Below are positions 1-8,282 of a stretch of 64,000 bases of DNA, piece by piece (the stretch's first letter is position 1; every line of letters begins with the position of its first letter). The position numbers and the translations under genes were made by a program. The notes under the pieces were generated by a model. It worked only from the letters and a program-made list of their open reading frames with translations, searched no databases and was not told the origin of the DNA. Origin of the DNA: Methylosinus sp. LW4 (lineage in GTDB: Bacteria; Pseudomonadota; Alphaproteobacteria; Rhizobiales; Beijerinckiaceae); the NCBI RefSeq assembly GCF_000379125.1, contig NZ_KB900626.1, positions 2,242,667-2,306,666 of the forward strand, in the 5' to 3' direction.

Positions 1-155
1 GCGGCGAGGTCCTGCATCCCCGCGGCGAAGGCGATATGGGTCCAGCCCTTGGCGGCCAGCGCCTCCAGCGTCTCCGCCGCGCCCTCCACGAGCCGCCAAT
101 CCGGCGCGCGACGCGCGACGACGCCCTCGAAATCCCAGAACAGGACTTTGCTCAT
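1..155 (-). CDS. HAD-like hydrolase, N-terminal fragment (cut by window edge)
   Basis: The first 51 codons of a gene that continues off the left edge; the start is the ATG read on the minus strand at 155. The N-terminus has a hydrophobic strand followed by D-F-E-G-V-V, the position of HAD motif I (DxDGT/V), then a segment (VEGAAETLEALAAKGW) typical of small HAD phosphatases. The second acidic residue of motif I is Glu rather than the usual Asp, which in true phosphatases is the general acid/base. Substrate cannot be inferred. It lies just downstream of rplS in the same direction, with about 93 bases between them. Confidence 0.6.
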   Translation of the reverse strand, partial: MSKVLFWDFEGVVARRAPDWRLVEGAAETLEALAAKGWTHIAFAAGMQDLA

Positions 156-233
156 CGATTCTCTCACATAGAGACGACGAAAGCGATCCTGCGGCTGCCG
201 CCGGATCGCTCCGCCAAACTCGCAATGTCGGGA

Positions 234-250
234 AAGGCTCCGGGAGCCTT
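234..250 (-). terminator. Hairpin overlapping the rplS stop codon
   Basis: A 7-bp perfect inverted repeat (aaggctc / gagcctt, 3-base loop) overlaps the TAA stop of rplS. On the minus strand it is followed only by a short CCTTTCCC, so it is a weak intrinsic terminator candidate. Confidence 0.4.
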
Positions 251-653
251 ACTCGGCCGCGGGGGCCGGCTTGTCCTTGGCCTTGGCCTTATTGTCGATG
301 CGCTCGGCGATGCGGGCGGACTTGCCGCGACGGTCGCGCAGATAATAGAGCTTGGCGCGGCGGACCTTGCCGCGACGGACCAGCTTGATCGAGTCGACCA
401 GCGGCGAATGGAGAGGGAACACGCGCTCCACGCCCTCGCCATAGGAAATCTTGCGGACGGTGAAGGCCTCGTTGAGGCCGCCGCCCTGACGGGAGATCAC
501 CACGCCCTCATAGGCCTGGATGCGGGAGCGGTCGCCTTCCTTCACCTTCACATTGACGATGACGGTGTCGCCGGGGCGGAATTCCGGGATCGACTTGCCT
601 TCGAGAAGGCGGGCCGATTGCTCGGCGTCGAGTTGCTCGATGATGGAGGGCAT
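249..653 (-). CDS. rplS: 50S ribosomal protein L19
   Basis: A 134-aa structural protein of the large ribosomal subunit, located at the 30S-50S interface. The conserved block [13 protein letters not shown], then [11 protein letters not shown] and the [28 protein letters not shown] region are all present, with a lysine/alanine-rich alphaproteobacterial tail. The ATG at 653 (MPSIIEQL) matches the family N-terminus; the reading frame stays open for another 27 codons upstream but these look like leader. In many relatives rplS follows trmD or rpsP; here it stands alone with a 433-base non-coding leader. Confidence 0.97.
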   Translation of the reverse strand: MPSIIEQLDAEQSARLLEGKSIPEFRPGDTVIVNVKVKEGDRSRIQAYEGVVISRQGGGLNEAFTVRKISYGEGVERVFPLHSPLVDSIKLVRRGKVRRAKLYYLRDRRGKSARIAERIDNKAKAKDKPAPAAE

Positions 654-1086
654 GAAAAACTCCTGCCGTTTCGCCTTGCGCCGGATGGCGTGGCGAGCGT
701 TTCGGGACGCTGTTTTGATTTGGACGCGCCGCAATACACGAGGCGGCGCCGATTGTCGAGAGCGGGCGGCGAACCAAGCAAAGGGATCGGGTGAAGGCCC
801 ACAATCCTCCCCCTCATGCTGAGGAGCGCCCGAAGGGCGCGTCTCGAAGCACGAAGGGGGAGCTCCAGATGGCCGCGCATGAAGGTTTCCTCGTCCTTCG
901 AGACGCCGCTTCGCGGCTCCTCAGGAAGAGGAAACCTTCACCCGAGCGCCCCGCCAAACCAAGGAACCTTCAGGACCCTCGAGGGGGAGGTGGAAACGCC
1001 TCTTCTCGCTCGGCCGGTTGGCACCGTCTTCGCAAGGCGCGGCCAGAGCGGCGCCGAGGGCGCCTATAGAAGCGCGAGACCGAACA
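654..1086. other. Gene-free rplS/glpE divergent region
   Basis: A 433-base stretch between divergent rplS and glpE. Apart from the palindromic repeat pair at 811-939, no coding region or RNA gene is supported; it should hold the promoters of both genes, but no convincing -35/-10 pair was picked out by eye. Confidence 0.6.
811..939. repeat. Inverted pair of palindromic intergenic elements (family A)
   Basis: A unit at 811-860 (ccctcatgctgaggagcgcc followed by a short cgaagggcg hairpin and gtctcgaagcacgaagg) is repeated in reverse orientation at about 893-930. The second copy is enclosed by a 12-bp perfect inverted repeat, gaaggtttcctc at 881-892 and gaggaaaccttc at 928-939. Short elements of this appearance are common between genes in Hyphomicrobiales; function unknown. 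Confidence 0.7.
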
Positions 1087-1398
1087 ATGGCGCAAGATTT
1101 TCGCAGGATCGACGTCGCCGCCGCGCGCGACGTGATGAGCCGCGGCGAGACGCTCGTCCTCGACGTGCGCGATCCGCAATCCTTCGCGCGCGGCCATATA
1201 GAGGGCGCGGAGAACGCCTCCCAGGACGATATGACCTATTATCTCTTCGAGACGCCGAAGGACAGGCCGGTCATCGTCTGCTGCTATCACGGCAATTCCA
1301 GCCAGTCCTACGCCCGCATCTTCGCCGATATGGGCTTTGCCGAGGTCTACAGCCTCGACGGCGGCTATGAGGCCTGGGCGGCGGCCGAGCGGGGCTGA
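1087..1398 (+). CDS. glpE: Thiosulfate sulfurtransferase GlpE (single-domain rhodanese)
   Basis: A 103-aa cytoplasmic rhodanese that transfers sulfane sulfur from thiosulfate to cyanide or to thiol acceptors such as thioredoxin. The fold markers LDVRDPQSFARGHIEGA and the active-site loop CCYHGNSSQ are present; the second Cys of CC occupies the persulfide-forming position and the loop is the GlpE type. The ATG at 1087 was chosen because it places the protein at the normal GlpE length; upstream in-frame sequence is low-quality leader. It precedes trpS by 84 bases on the same strand. Confidence 0.9.
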   Translation: MAQDFRRIDVAAARDVMSRGETLVLDVRDPQSFARGHIEGAENASQDDMTYYLFETPKDRPVIVCCYHGNSSQSYARIFADMGFAEVYSLDGGYEAWAAAERG

Positions 1399-1482
1399 GG
1401 CGGGATAGTTGCGCTCGGGTTCTTGCGCTCGGGCGCCCGCATTGTCATAAGGGCCGCCGGCCTCAACCACTCGGCGCTCCTC

Positions 1483-2517
1483 ATGACCAGCTTTCCGCAG
1501 CGCGTCTTCTCCGGCGTGCAGTCCACCGGCAATCTGCATCTCGGCAATTATCTCGGCGCGATCGTCAAATTCGTCGAGCTGCAGCAGAGCTTCGACTGCC
1601 TCTATTGCGTCGTGGACCTGCACGCCATCACCGTGCCGCAGGACCCGGTCGCGCTGCGCAACAACACGCGCGAGATCGCCGCGGCCTTCATCGCCTGCGG
1701 CATTGACCCCAAGAAGAACATCGTCTTCAATCAGAGCCAGGTGGCCGAGCACGCCGAGCTGGCGTGGGTCTTGAATTGCGTCGCCCGCATCGGCTGGCTC
1801 AATCGCATGACGCAGTTCAAGGACAAGGCCGGCAAGGATCGCGAGAACGCCTCCATGGGCCTCTTGGACTATCCGGTGCTGATGGCCGCCGACATTCTGC
1901 TCTATCGCGCCACCCATGTGCCGGTCGGCGAGGATCAGAAGCAGCATTTGGAGCTCGCCCGCGACATTGCGCAGAAGTTCAACAATGACTTCGCCGAATC
2001 GATCGCGCGCAACGGCTTCAACGACGCTTTCTTTCCGCTGCCGGAGCCGCTGATCTCCGGCCCGGCGACGCGGGTGATGAGCCTGCGCGACGGCACGAAG
2101 AAAATGTCGAAATCGGACGCGTCCGATTATTCGCGCATAAATCTCTCCGACGACGCCGACCAGATCGCGCAAAAAGTGCGCAAGGCCAAGACCGACCCCG
2201 ATGCTCTTCCTTCCGAAGAAAAGGGCCTCGAGGGACGCCCCGAGGCGGATAATCTCGTCGGCATTTTCGCGGCGCTGTCGCAGCGCACGAAAGCCGATGT
2301 GCTCGGCGAATTCGGCGGCTCCAATTTCTCGACCTTCAAGGTCGCTCTCGTCGACCTCGCCGTGGCGAAGCTCTCGCCGATCACCGCCGAAATGCGCAGA
2401 CTGACAGCGGACGCAGCCTATATCGACGATGTGCTGCGCGACGGCTCCGCGCGGGCGCGCGAGCTGGCGCGCACGAATATGGATGCGGTGAAGGATATCG
2501 TCGGCTTTTTGCGCTGA
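1483..2517 (+). CDS. trpS: Tryptophan--tRNA ligase
   Basis: A 344-aa class I aminoacyl-tRNA synthetase charging tRNA-Trp in the cytoplasm. The HIGH-type signature is seen as TGNLHLGNY (about residues 16-24) and the KMSKS loop as KKMSKSD (about 206-212). Length and the N-terminal [15 protein letters not shown] match bacterial TrpS. The ATG at 1483 is preferred over an in-frame upstream start 60 bases earlier because the family begins right at this point. It ends convergently against glcF, separated by a long palindromic repeat. Confidence 0.97.
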   Translation: MTSFPQRVFSGVQSTGNLHLGNYLGAIVKFVELQQSFDCLYCVVDLHAITVPQDPVALRNNTREIAAAFIACGIDPKKNIVFNQSQVAEHAELAWVLNCVARIGWLNRMTQFKDKAGKDRENASMGLLDYPVLMAADILLYRATHVPVGEDQKQHLELARDIAQKFNNDFAESIARNGFNDAFFPLPEPLISGPATRVMSLRDGTKKMSKSDASDYSRINLSDDADQIAQKVRKAKTDPDALPSEEKGLEGRPEADNLVGIFAALSQRTKADVLGEFGGSNFSTFKVALVDLAVAKLSPITAEMRRLTADAAYIDDVLRDGSARARELARTNMDAVKDIVGFLR

Positions 2518-2522
2518 GGCGC

Positions 2523-2603
2523 TGTCATCGCGAGGAGCGCAGCGACGAAGCGATCCAGAGCCGCGCGGCGGCCCCTGGATCGCTTCGCTACGCTCGCGAT
2601 GAC
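2523..2603. repeat. Long palindromic repeat between trpS and glcF (family B)
   Basis: An imperfect inverted repeat with arms of about 30 bases (gtcatcgcgaggagcgcagc... and ...cgctacgctcgcgatgac) around a GC-rich centre. It lies between convergent trpS and glcF and could fold as a bidirectional terminator. Its right arm runs into the coding end of glcF (stop at 2588), so the final residues of GlcF are encoded by the repeat. Confidence 0.75.
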
Positions 2604-3880
2604 GGAAATGGCTTCGGCCCGCCGCTCGCCCAATCGAGCAATTGCACGGTATGGGTGATCGGGATTTCCGTCCCCTGCCCGATCTGAATCATGCAGCCGA
2701 GATTGCCCGCAGCGATCGCCTGCGGCGCGACCGACTCGATATTGGCGACCTTGCGCTCGCGTAGCGCGCTCGCCAGCTCGCCCTGCAACAGATTGTAAGT
2801 TCCCGCCGAGCCGCAGCAGATATGGCTCTCGGGAACGGGAACGACGTCGAAGCCGGCGCGGCGCAGCAGCTCCATCGGCAGATCGGCGATCTTCTGCCCA
2901 TGCTGCAATGAGCAGGCGGAATGATAGGCGACGCGCAGACGTCCGACATCGACCATTGGCGCGAAATCGAGCGCGGCGATCACCTCTGTCACGTCGCGCG
3001 TCATTGCGGCGATGCGCGCGGCCTTTTCCGCGAGCGCGGGATCGTCGCGGAACATATGGCCATAATCTTTGACTGTGGTCCCGCAACCGGATGTGTCGAT
3101 GACGATATGATCGAGCCCGTCGCGCTCGATCTCGCGCGTCCAGGCCTCGATATTGCGGCGCGCGAGCGCATGTGAGTCCGCGCTCCTGCCGAGATGATGC
3201 GGCAGCGCGCCGCAACAGCCGGCGCCCTCCGCCACCACGATTTCCGCGCCGAGCCGCGTCAGCAGACGCGCGGTCGCTTCATGAATTTTCGTATCGAGCA
3301 CGGTCTGCGCGCAGCCGCTCAGCAGAGCGACGCGCATTTTGCGCGCGCCCTGCGCGGCGATGATTTGCGGGCGATCGATCGGCGAAGGCGCAGGTAAATG
3401 CGCCGGCGCCATTGCGATCATGTCTCGCAGACGCCGCGGCAGCAGGCCGGCGAAAGGACGCGCCAACGCCGCGGCGCGCATGGACTGGCGAAACAACGCC
3501 GGCCGCGTCAGCACAAAGGCCAGCGTCGCGCGCAGCAGGCGATCGAGCAGCGGACGCCGATAGGTCTTCTCAATATGCGCGCGGGCATGATCGACGAGAT
3601 GCATGTAATGCACGCTCGACGGACATGTGGTCATGCAGGAGAGGCAGGAGAGGCAGCGGTCCACATGGCGCACGGTGCGCTCGTCTGCGGCGCGGCCGTT
3701 CTCCAGCATCTCCTTCATGAGATAGATGCGTCCGCGCGGAGAATCGAGCTCGTCGCCAGTGAGCAGATAGGTCGGGCATGTCGCCGTGCAGAAGCCGCAA
3801 TGCACGCAGGCGCGCAGGATTTTCTCCGACTGCGCCATGTCAGAATCGGCCAGAAGCTCGGGTGAGAATTGCGTCAGCAT
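2588..3880 (-). CDS. glcF: Glycolate oxidase iron-sulfur subunit
   Basis: A 430-aa subunit carrying electrons from the flavin subunits of glycolate oxidase towards the quinone pool. Two ferredoxin-type 4Fe-4S motifs are intact: C25xxCxxC31xxxCP and C76xxCxxC82xxxCP. Two CCG-type cysteine domains follow, with GAGCCGALPHH and ESHICCGSAGTYN. The chosen ATG at 3880 gives the normal GlcF N-terminus and leaves an 8-base gap after glcE, so the two are translated from one transcript. The last seven or so residues lie in a palindromic repeat. Confidence 0.95.
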   Translation of the reverse strand: MLTQFSPELLADSDMAQSEKILRACVHCGFCTATCPTYLLTGDELDSPRGRIYLMKEMLENGRAADERTVRHVDRCLSCLSCMTTCPSSVHYMHLVDHARAHIEKTYRRPLLDRLLRATLAFVLTRPALFRQSMRAAALARPFAGLLPRRLRDMIAMAPAHLPAPSPIDRPQIIAAQGARKMRVALLSGCAQTVLDTKIHEATARLLTRLGAEIVVAEGAGCCGALPHHLGRSADSHALARRNIEAWTREIERDGLDHIVIDTSGCGTTVKDYGHMFRDDPALAEKAARIAAMTRDVTEVIAALDFAPMVDVGRLRVAYHSACSLQHGQKIADLPMELLRRAGFDVVPVPESHICCGSAGTYNLLQGELASALRERKVANIESVAPQAIAAGNLGCMIQIGQGTEIPITHTVQLLDWASGGPKPFPSSRA

Positions 3881-3888
3881 CGTCTCGT

Positions 3889-5064
3889 TCAGAACTCCGC
3901 GCGCAAGCGGCCGCGCTCCAGAATGAAGCGCGGATCGAACGCCTCCTTCACGCGCCGCGTCAGCGCGGCGAGAGCGGCGGGCTGCGGATGAAACACATCG
4001 ACGCGCGCGCGAATATCGGCGTCGGCGCGGATCAGCGTCGCATGGCCGCCGAGCGCATCGACGATGGCGCGAATGGCCGTCGCATGGGCGTCGGCCGCCG
4101 TGTCGAGGCGCAGCCAGACGAGGCCGCCGGCCCAATCATAGACATGCGCGACGATCGGCGCGCCGGCGCCGCGCAGCCGCTCGACGAAGGCAAAACCGTC
4201 CGTCGGCGCGAGCGAGACGCGCCATATGACGCCCTCCCCCGCGATCGGCTCGGCGTCGCGAAGGCGCGACCAGAATGCGCGGCTTTCGTCTGCTGCGAGA
4301 ACGCTCGTCGCGCCGCCGAAATCGGCGAGAAAGCGCGTGAGATCGTCGCGGCGCGTCGTGACCGAAATGCGAGGCCCTTCGAGCCGCAGCGCAGCGGCGT
4401 CGGCCTGCGGATCATAGGCGAGGCTCGACACTTCATAAGGCGAGCCGGACGCCTTGCGCAGCCCTGCGAGGCCCTTTTCGGCGCCGAGGCCGGAGAGCAG
4501 CAAGGTCTCCTCCGTCTCCGCCTTTGGCAGCACCTTCAGCGTCAGCTCGGTGAGCGCGGCGAGCGTGCCATAGGAGCTGGCGACGAGCTTGGAGAGATCA
4601 TAGCCGGTGACATTCTTCATCACGCGGCCGCCGGATTTCACGATCTCGCCGCGGCCGGTGACGCTGCGAAAGCCGAGCAGATGATCGCGCGCAGCGCCCG
4701 CCTTTATGCGTCGCGGGCCGGAGGCGTTGGTCGCGATGACGCCGCCTATGGTGGCGTCGTCGCGCGCGCCGCCGAGCAGCGCCGCATGATCCAACGGCTC
4801 GAAGGCCAATTGCTGATTTTGCGCGTCGAGCAGAGCGACGATCTCACGCAAAGGCGTGCCGGCGCGAGCGGTGAGCACCAGCTCCTGCGGCTCATAGAGC
4901 GTGACGCCGGTGAGCGCGGCGAGCGAGAGCACGCGCTCGCGCTGCGTCGCGCGGCCGAGCCCGGCTTTGGAGCCATGGCCTTCGATCGACAAAGGCGCAT
5001 CTCGAGCGAGCGCGGCGCGGATGGCCTCGACAACGTCTGCTTCGTCTCTGGGAGTCAGCGGCAT
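3889..5064 (-). CDS. glcE: Glycolate oxidase FAD-binding subunit
   Basis: A 391-aa FAD-binding protein of the PCMH/vanillyl-alcohol-oxidase fold, smaller than GlcD and with the GlcE arrangement: EGHGSKAGLG near the N-terminus, then IGGVIATNASGPRRIKAG in the FAD-binding region and GRGEIVKSGGRVMKNVTGYDLSKL, the classic GlcE signature. Start is the ATG at 5064 (MPLTPRDEADVV); upstream in-frame sequence is intergenic repeat. It sits between glcD and glcF in the order D-E-F; the 235-base gap from glcD is filled by repeats. Confidence 0.94.
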   Translation of the reverse strand: MPLTPRDEADVVEAIRAALARDAPLSIEGHGSKAGLGRATQRERVLSLAALTGVTLYEPQELVLTARAGTPLREIVALLDAQNQQLAFEPLDHAALLGGARDDATIGGVIATNASGPRRIKAGAARDHLLGFRSVTGRGEIVKSGGRVMKNVTGYDLSKLVASSYGTLAALTELTLKVLPKAETEETLLLSGLGAEKGLAGLRKASGSPYEVSSLAYDPQADAAALRLEGPRISVTTRRDDLTRFLADFGGATSVLAADESRAFWSRLRDAEPIAGEGVIWRVSLAPTDGFAFVERLRGAGAPIVAHVYDWAGGLVWLRLDTAADAHATAIRAIVDALGGHATLIRADADIRARVDVFHPQPAALAALTRRVKEAFDPRFILERGRLRAEF

Positions 5065-5096
5065 AGGACGCTGCTCCCGAGTCGCGGCGCGCGAGT

Positions 5097-5264
5097 CCTT
5101 CTCCCACTCGTGGGAGAAGGTGGCCCCGCAAAGCGGGGTCGGATGAGGGTCCTCGACCGTTTGCGAAAAAACATCGTCTTCTCGTTCGAGCGCGCGAATT
5201 TTGCGCGGACCCTCATCCGACCCGGCTGCGCCGGGCCCCCTTCTCCCACGAGTGGGAGAAGGGG
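5097..5264. repeat. Inverted pair of palindromic elements (family C) between glcD and glcE
   Basis: Unit at 5097-5149: a hairpin ttctcccactcgtgggagaa, a second GC hairpin, then gtcggatgaggg. The same unit appears in reverse at 5210-5264. A second pair with the same layout lies at 11163-11319. Each unit contains two small hairpins, so the whole can form a large cruciform. It interrupts the glc operon and may affect readthrough or mRNA stability. Confidence 0.8.
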
Positions 5265-5299
5265 CGCACGCGAAGATTGTTGGAAGGCGGCCGGCGTCA

Positions 5300-6793
5300 T
5301 CAAAACCTCGGCAGCTCTGGGAATGGCAGCTTGCCGCTCTGCACATGCATCATGCCGAGCTCGGCGCAGCGATGCAGAGTCGGAAACACTTTTCCCGGAT
5401 TGAGCCTGTGCTGCGGATCGAAGGCGCATTTGACGCGCTGCTGCTGCGCGAGATCGGTCTCGTCGAACATTTCGCCCATCAGATCGCGCTTCTCGACGCC
5501 GACGCCATGCTCGCCGGTCAGCACGCCGCCGACCTCGACGCAAAGGCGGAGAATATCGGCGCCGAGCTTTTCGGCGCGTTCGATATCGCCCTCCTTGGAC
5601 GCGTCATAGAGAATGAGCGGATGCAGATTGCCGTCGCCGGCATGGAACACATTGGCGACGCGAAGCCCGTGAAACTTCGCCAGCCCATCCATGCGCGTGA
5701 GCACTTCCGGCAGACGGCCGCGCGGGATCGTGCCGTCCATGCAAAGATAATCCGGGCCGATGCAGCTCACCGCCGGGAAGGCGTTTTTGCGCCCGGCCCA
5801 AAAGCGCAGCCGCTCCGCCTCGTTCTGCGAGATTCGCGTCTGCGTCGCGCCTTCGTCTCGGGCGATGCTCTCGACGATGGCGACGAGATGATCGACCTCC
5901 GCCGGCGTGCCGTCCAGCTCCACAATGACGATGGCGCCGGCGTCCAGCGGATAGCCGCAAGGCTGGAAGCTCTCGACCGCGCCGATGGTAGCGGCGTCCA
6001 TCATCTCGAGCCCGCCCGGAATAATGCCGCGCGCGATAATGGCGCCGACGCAACGCGCGCCGGCCTCCACAGTCGGAAAAGCGAGCAGCAGGCCGCGCGC
6101 GGAAACCGGCTTTTGCAGCAGCCGCACCGTCACTTCCGTCACCACGCCGAGCAGCCCTTCCGAGCCCGTCATCAGCCCCATGAGATCATAGAGCTCGCTG
6201 TCCAGATGCTTGCCGCCGAGGCGCAGCACCTCGCCGCCCATCATCACCATCTCGAGGCCGAGAATATTATTGGTGGTCAGCCCATATTTCAGGCAATGCA
6301 CGCCGCCGGCGTTCTCGCCGACATTGCCGCCTATGGTGCAGGCGATCTGCGAGGAGGGATCGGGCGCATAATAGAAGCCCGCATATTCGACGGCTTTCGA
6401 AATGGCGAGATTTTGCACGCCGGGCTGCACGCGTGCGCAGCGATTCTCGAAATCGACCTCCAATATGCGGTTGAACTTGGACATTCCGAGCAGAATGCCG
6501 TCCTCGAGCGGCAGCGCGCCGCCGGAGAGCGAGGTGCCGGCGCCGCGCGGCACCACTTTCACATTCATCTCCTGCGCCAGCGCCATGATCGCGCTCACCT
6601 GCGCCACCGTCTCCGGCAGCGCCACGACCAGCGGCAGCGCACGATACATGACCAGCGCGTCGCATTCATAGGCGCGGCGCGCGGTCTCGTCGGCGATGAC
6701 ATTGGCGGCGGGCAGAATGGCGCGCAGGCGCGCCAGCAGCTCCTCGCGGCGCGCCAATATCGCCTGCTCGGGCAGCGGCATGAGAAGGGACAT
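5300..6793 (-). CDS. glcD: Glycolate oxidase catalytic FAD subunit
   Basis: A 497-aa FAD-linked oxidase that oxidises glycolate to glyoxylate. FAD-binding PCMH signatures are present: VVPRGAGTSLSGGALP in the first quarter, IGGNVGENAGGVHCLKYG in the middle, then the C-terminal oxidase cap with VFHAGDGNLHPLI and GEHGVGVEKR near the end. Start MSLLMPL at 6793 is the only sensible ATG. First gene of glcDEF; glcG lies divergently 153 bases away, so this interval should hold the control region. The locus would salvage 2-phosphoglycolate-derived or environmental glycolate. Confidence 0.95.
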   Translation of the reverse strand: MSLLMPLPEQAILARREELLARLRAILPAANVIADETARRAYECDALVMYRALPLVVALPETVAQVSAIMALAQEMNVKVVPRGAGTSLSGGALPLEDGILLGMSKFNRILEVDFENRCARVQPGVQNLAISKAVEYAGFYYAPDPSSQIACTIGGNVGENAGGVHCLKYGLTTNNILGLEMVMMGGEVLRLGGKHLDSELYDLMGLMTGSEGLLGVVTEVTVRLLQKPVSARGLLLAFPTVEAGARCVGAIIARGIIPGGLEMMDAATIGAVESFQPCGYPLDAGAIVIVELDGTPAEVDHLVAIVESIARDEGATQTRISQNEAERLRFWAGRKNAFPAVSCIGPDYLCMDGTIPRGRLPEVLTRMDGLAKFHGLRVANVFHAGDGNLHPLILYDASKEGDIERAEKLGADILRLCVEVGGVLTGEHGVGVEKRDLMGEMFDETDLAQQQRVKCAFDPQHRLNPGKVFPTLHRCAELGMMHVQSGKLPFPELPRF

Positions 6794-6946
6794 GCGGTCT
6801 CGCTGAAAATGCCGAAACTGTGGCTCGGCGCTGCGGCCGGCTTGCGCGCGCCGGCCGTTTCGTGCTCGTTACCTCCCTATTCGAGCAGGCGCCGGCGCGC
6901 AAGCCCGCCGCTCGCCGCGGCCGCGAAGGCAAGGGATCCTATAGAG

Positions 6947-7360
6947 ATGAAGACCAGATTTGCGCTCACTCTCGCCGACGCCAGACGCGTCGCCGCCGCG
7001 GCGGAGGCCGAAGCGGTGAAGAACGGCTGGAGCGTCGTCGTCGCCATCGTCGACGAGGGCGGCCATCTCGTGCTTTTGCAGCGCATCGACGGAACGCAGC
7101 CCGCCTCCGCCGAGATCGCGACGCAAAAGGCGCGCACCGCGGCTTTGTTCAAGCGTCCGAGCAAGGCGCTCGAGGATATCGTCGCCGGCGGCCGCGTCGC
7201 CATGCTCAGCCTGCCCGGGATCACGGCGGTGGAAGGCGGCCTGCCGCTCGTCTTTCGCGGCGATATCGTGGGCGCGATCGGCGTCTCCGGCGTGCAGTCC
7301 TTCCAGGACGGCATCGTCGCCAAAGCGGGGGCGGAGAGCCTGGATGATGGGCAATCATGA
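6947..7360 (+). CDS. glcG: GlcG/HbpS-family heme-binding-like protein
   Basis: A 137-aa protein of the DUF336 (GlcG/HbpS) family, with the expected N-terminal LADARRVAAAAEAEA helix, a central VVAIVDEGGHLVLLQRIDG and the C-terminal GGLPLVFRGDIVGAIGVSG. Its biochemical role is not settled; members are found with glycolate, diol or heme genes. The ATG at 6947 follows a purine-rich atagag and gives the usual length. Being divergent from glcD and next to glcDEF supports assignment to the glycolate locus. Confidence 0.85.
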   Translation: MKTRFALTLADARRVAAAAEAEAVKNGWSVVVAIVDEGGHLVLLQRIDGTQPASAEIATQKARTAALFKRPSKALEDIVAGGRVAMLSLPGITAVEGGLPLVFRGDIVGAIGVSGVQSFQDGIVAKAGAESLDDGQS

Positions 7361-7411
7361 CGAAAAACGGGGCGATTCGGCGCCTCGACCTCGTTGCGCC
7401 GCTTTCGCGCC

Positions 7412-7750
7412 TCAATCCATTATGGGGCCGGACAGCGCCATCAGCGCCGCGACGACGCTTTCGGGCGAAATATTTTCTCCGCTGGCGAAATCGATGAGCA
7501 GCGGCTCGTCGCCGCAAATATGCGCGAGCAGAGCGATCTGAAAGCCTTCCTCGCCCATCAGCGCGCGAATATCGCCGGGATCGACGCCGGTGAGCGCCAG
7601 AAAACGCCCCATGCGATCATCATCCGCAGCCAGAAAAACCAATGATCGCAAAGCGATAGACTGCGCTTCCGATTTCGAGGGCGCCGCCGCCCGCTTTTCG
7701 CCACCGAGACGGTGTCTAGTCTTTTCGATTTTCATTTCATCAATCTTCAT
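7412..7750 (-). CDS. DUF3572 family protein
   Basis: A 112-aa protein of a small, largely alphaproteobacterial family of unknown function. Recognisable features are [21 protein letters not shown], then [16 protein letters not shown] and a C-terminal [14 protein letters not shown], predicted all-helical and soluble. The location, divergent from divK and upstream of pleD, is typical of this family and is the main support for the call. Start at 7750; an in-frame ATG at 7732 is an alternative. No catalytic motif is visible. Confidence 0.8.
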   Translation of the reverse strand: MKIDEMKIEKTRHRLGGEKRAAAPSKSEAQSIALRSLVFLAADDDRMGRFLALTGVDPGDIRALMGEEGFQIALLAHICGDEPLLIDFASGENISPESVVAALMALSGPIMD

Positions 7751-7897
7751 CTGCTAACCCGAAGGCGAGATCGTCTTCGAACGCACCGGCTTTCGATTTC
7801 GAGACGAGACGGAACCTTCCGCCGCCGCCTCCGGGAACGAGACGCCAATGGGCGCGAGCCGCGCCGAAACGAGAGCAGAATCGCGAGAGCGGAGCCA

Positions 7898-8269
7898 ATG
7901 CCCAAAACAGTCCTCATCGTAGAGGATAACGAGCTCAACATGAAGCTCTTCAACGATCTCCTCGAGGCCAATGGGCATTCGACGCTGCAGACCAAGAGCG
8001 GCGTCGAGGCGATCGCGCTGGCGCGCAGCCACTCGCCGGACCTCATATTGATGGACATTCAGCTGCCGGAGATCTCGGGTCTCGAGGTCACGCGCTGGAT
8101 CAAGGACGACGAGCAGCTGCGGTCCATTCCCATCATCGCGATCACCGCCTTCGCGATGAAGGGGGACGAGGAGAAAATTCGCCAGGGCGGCTGCGAGGCC
8201 TATCTCTCGAAGCCGATTTCCGTGGCCCGCTTTCTGGAAACAGTGAACGCATTTTTGGCGGACAGGTGA
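7898..8269 (+). CDS. divK: Single-domain response regulator DivK
   Basis: A 123-aa receiver domain alone, with acidic pair E9/D10, phosphoacceptor Asp53 ([13 protein letters not shown]), the conserved Thr/Ala region [14 protein letters not shown] and the switch Lys in YLSKPIS. In alphaproteobacteria DivK links the PleC/DivJ kinases to the CckA-CtrA cell-cycle pathway through DivL. Length, sequence and the 13-base spacing to pleD match divK-pleD operons. The ATG at 7898 follows gagcggagcc. Confidence 0.93.
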   Translation: MPKTVLIVEDNELNMKLFNDLLEANGHSTLQTKSGVEAIALARSHSPDLILMDIQLPEISGLEVTRWIKDDEQLRSIPIIAITAFAMKGDEEKIRQGGCEAYLSKPISVARFLETVNAFLADR

Positions 8270-8282
8270 GAGGCCGAGCGTC

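Noticed and set aside
970..2172. Long minus-strand frame opposite trpS
   Set aside because: Lies wholly antisense to trpS with shadow-type composition; trpS has unmistakable motifs.
5201..7360. Very long plus-strand frame over glcD
   Set aside because: The first 580 codons are antisense to glcD and have no family signature; only the last 137 codons are the real glcG gene.
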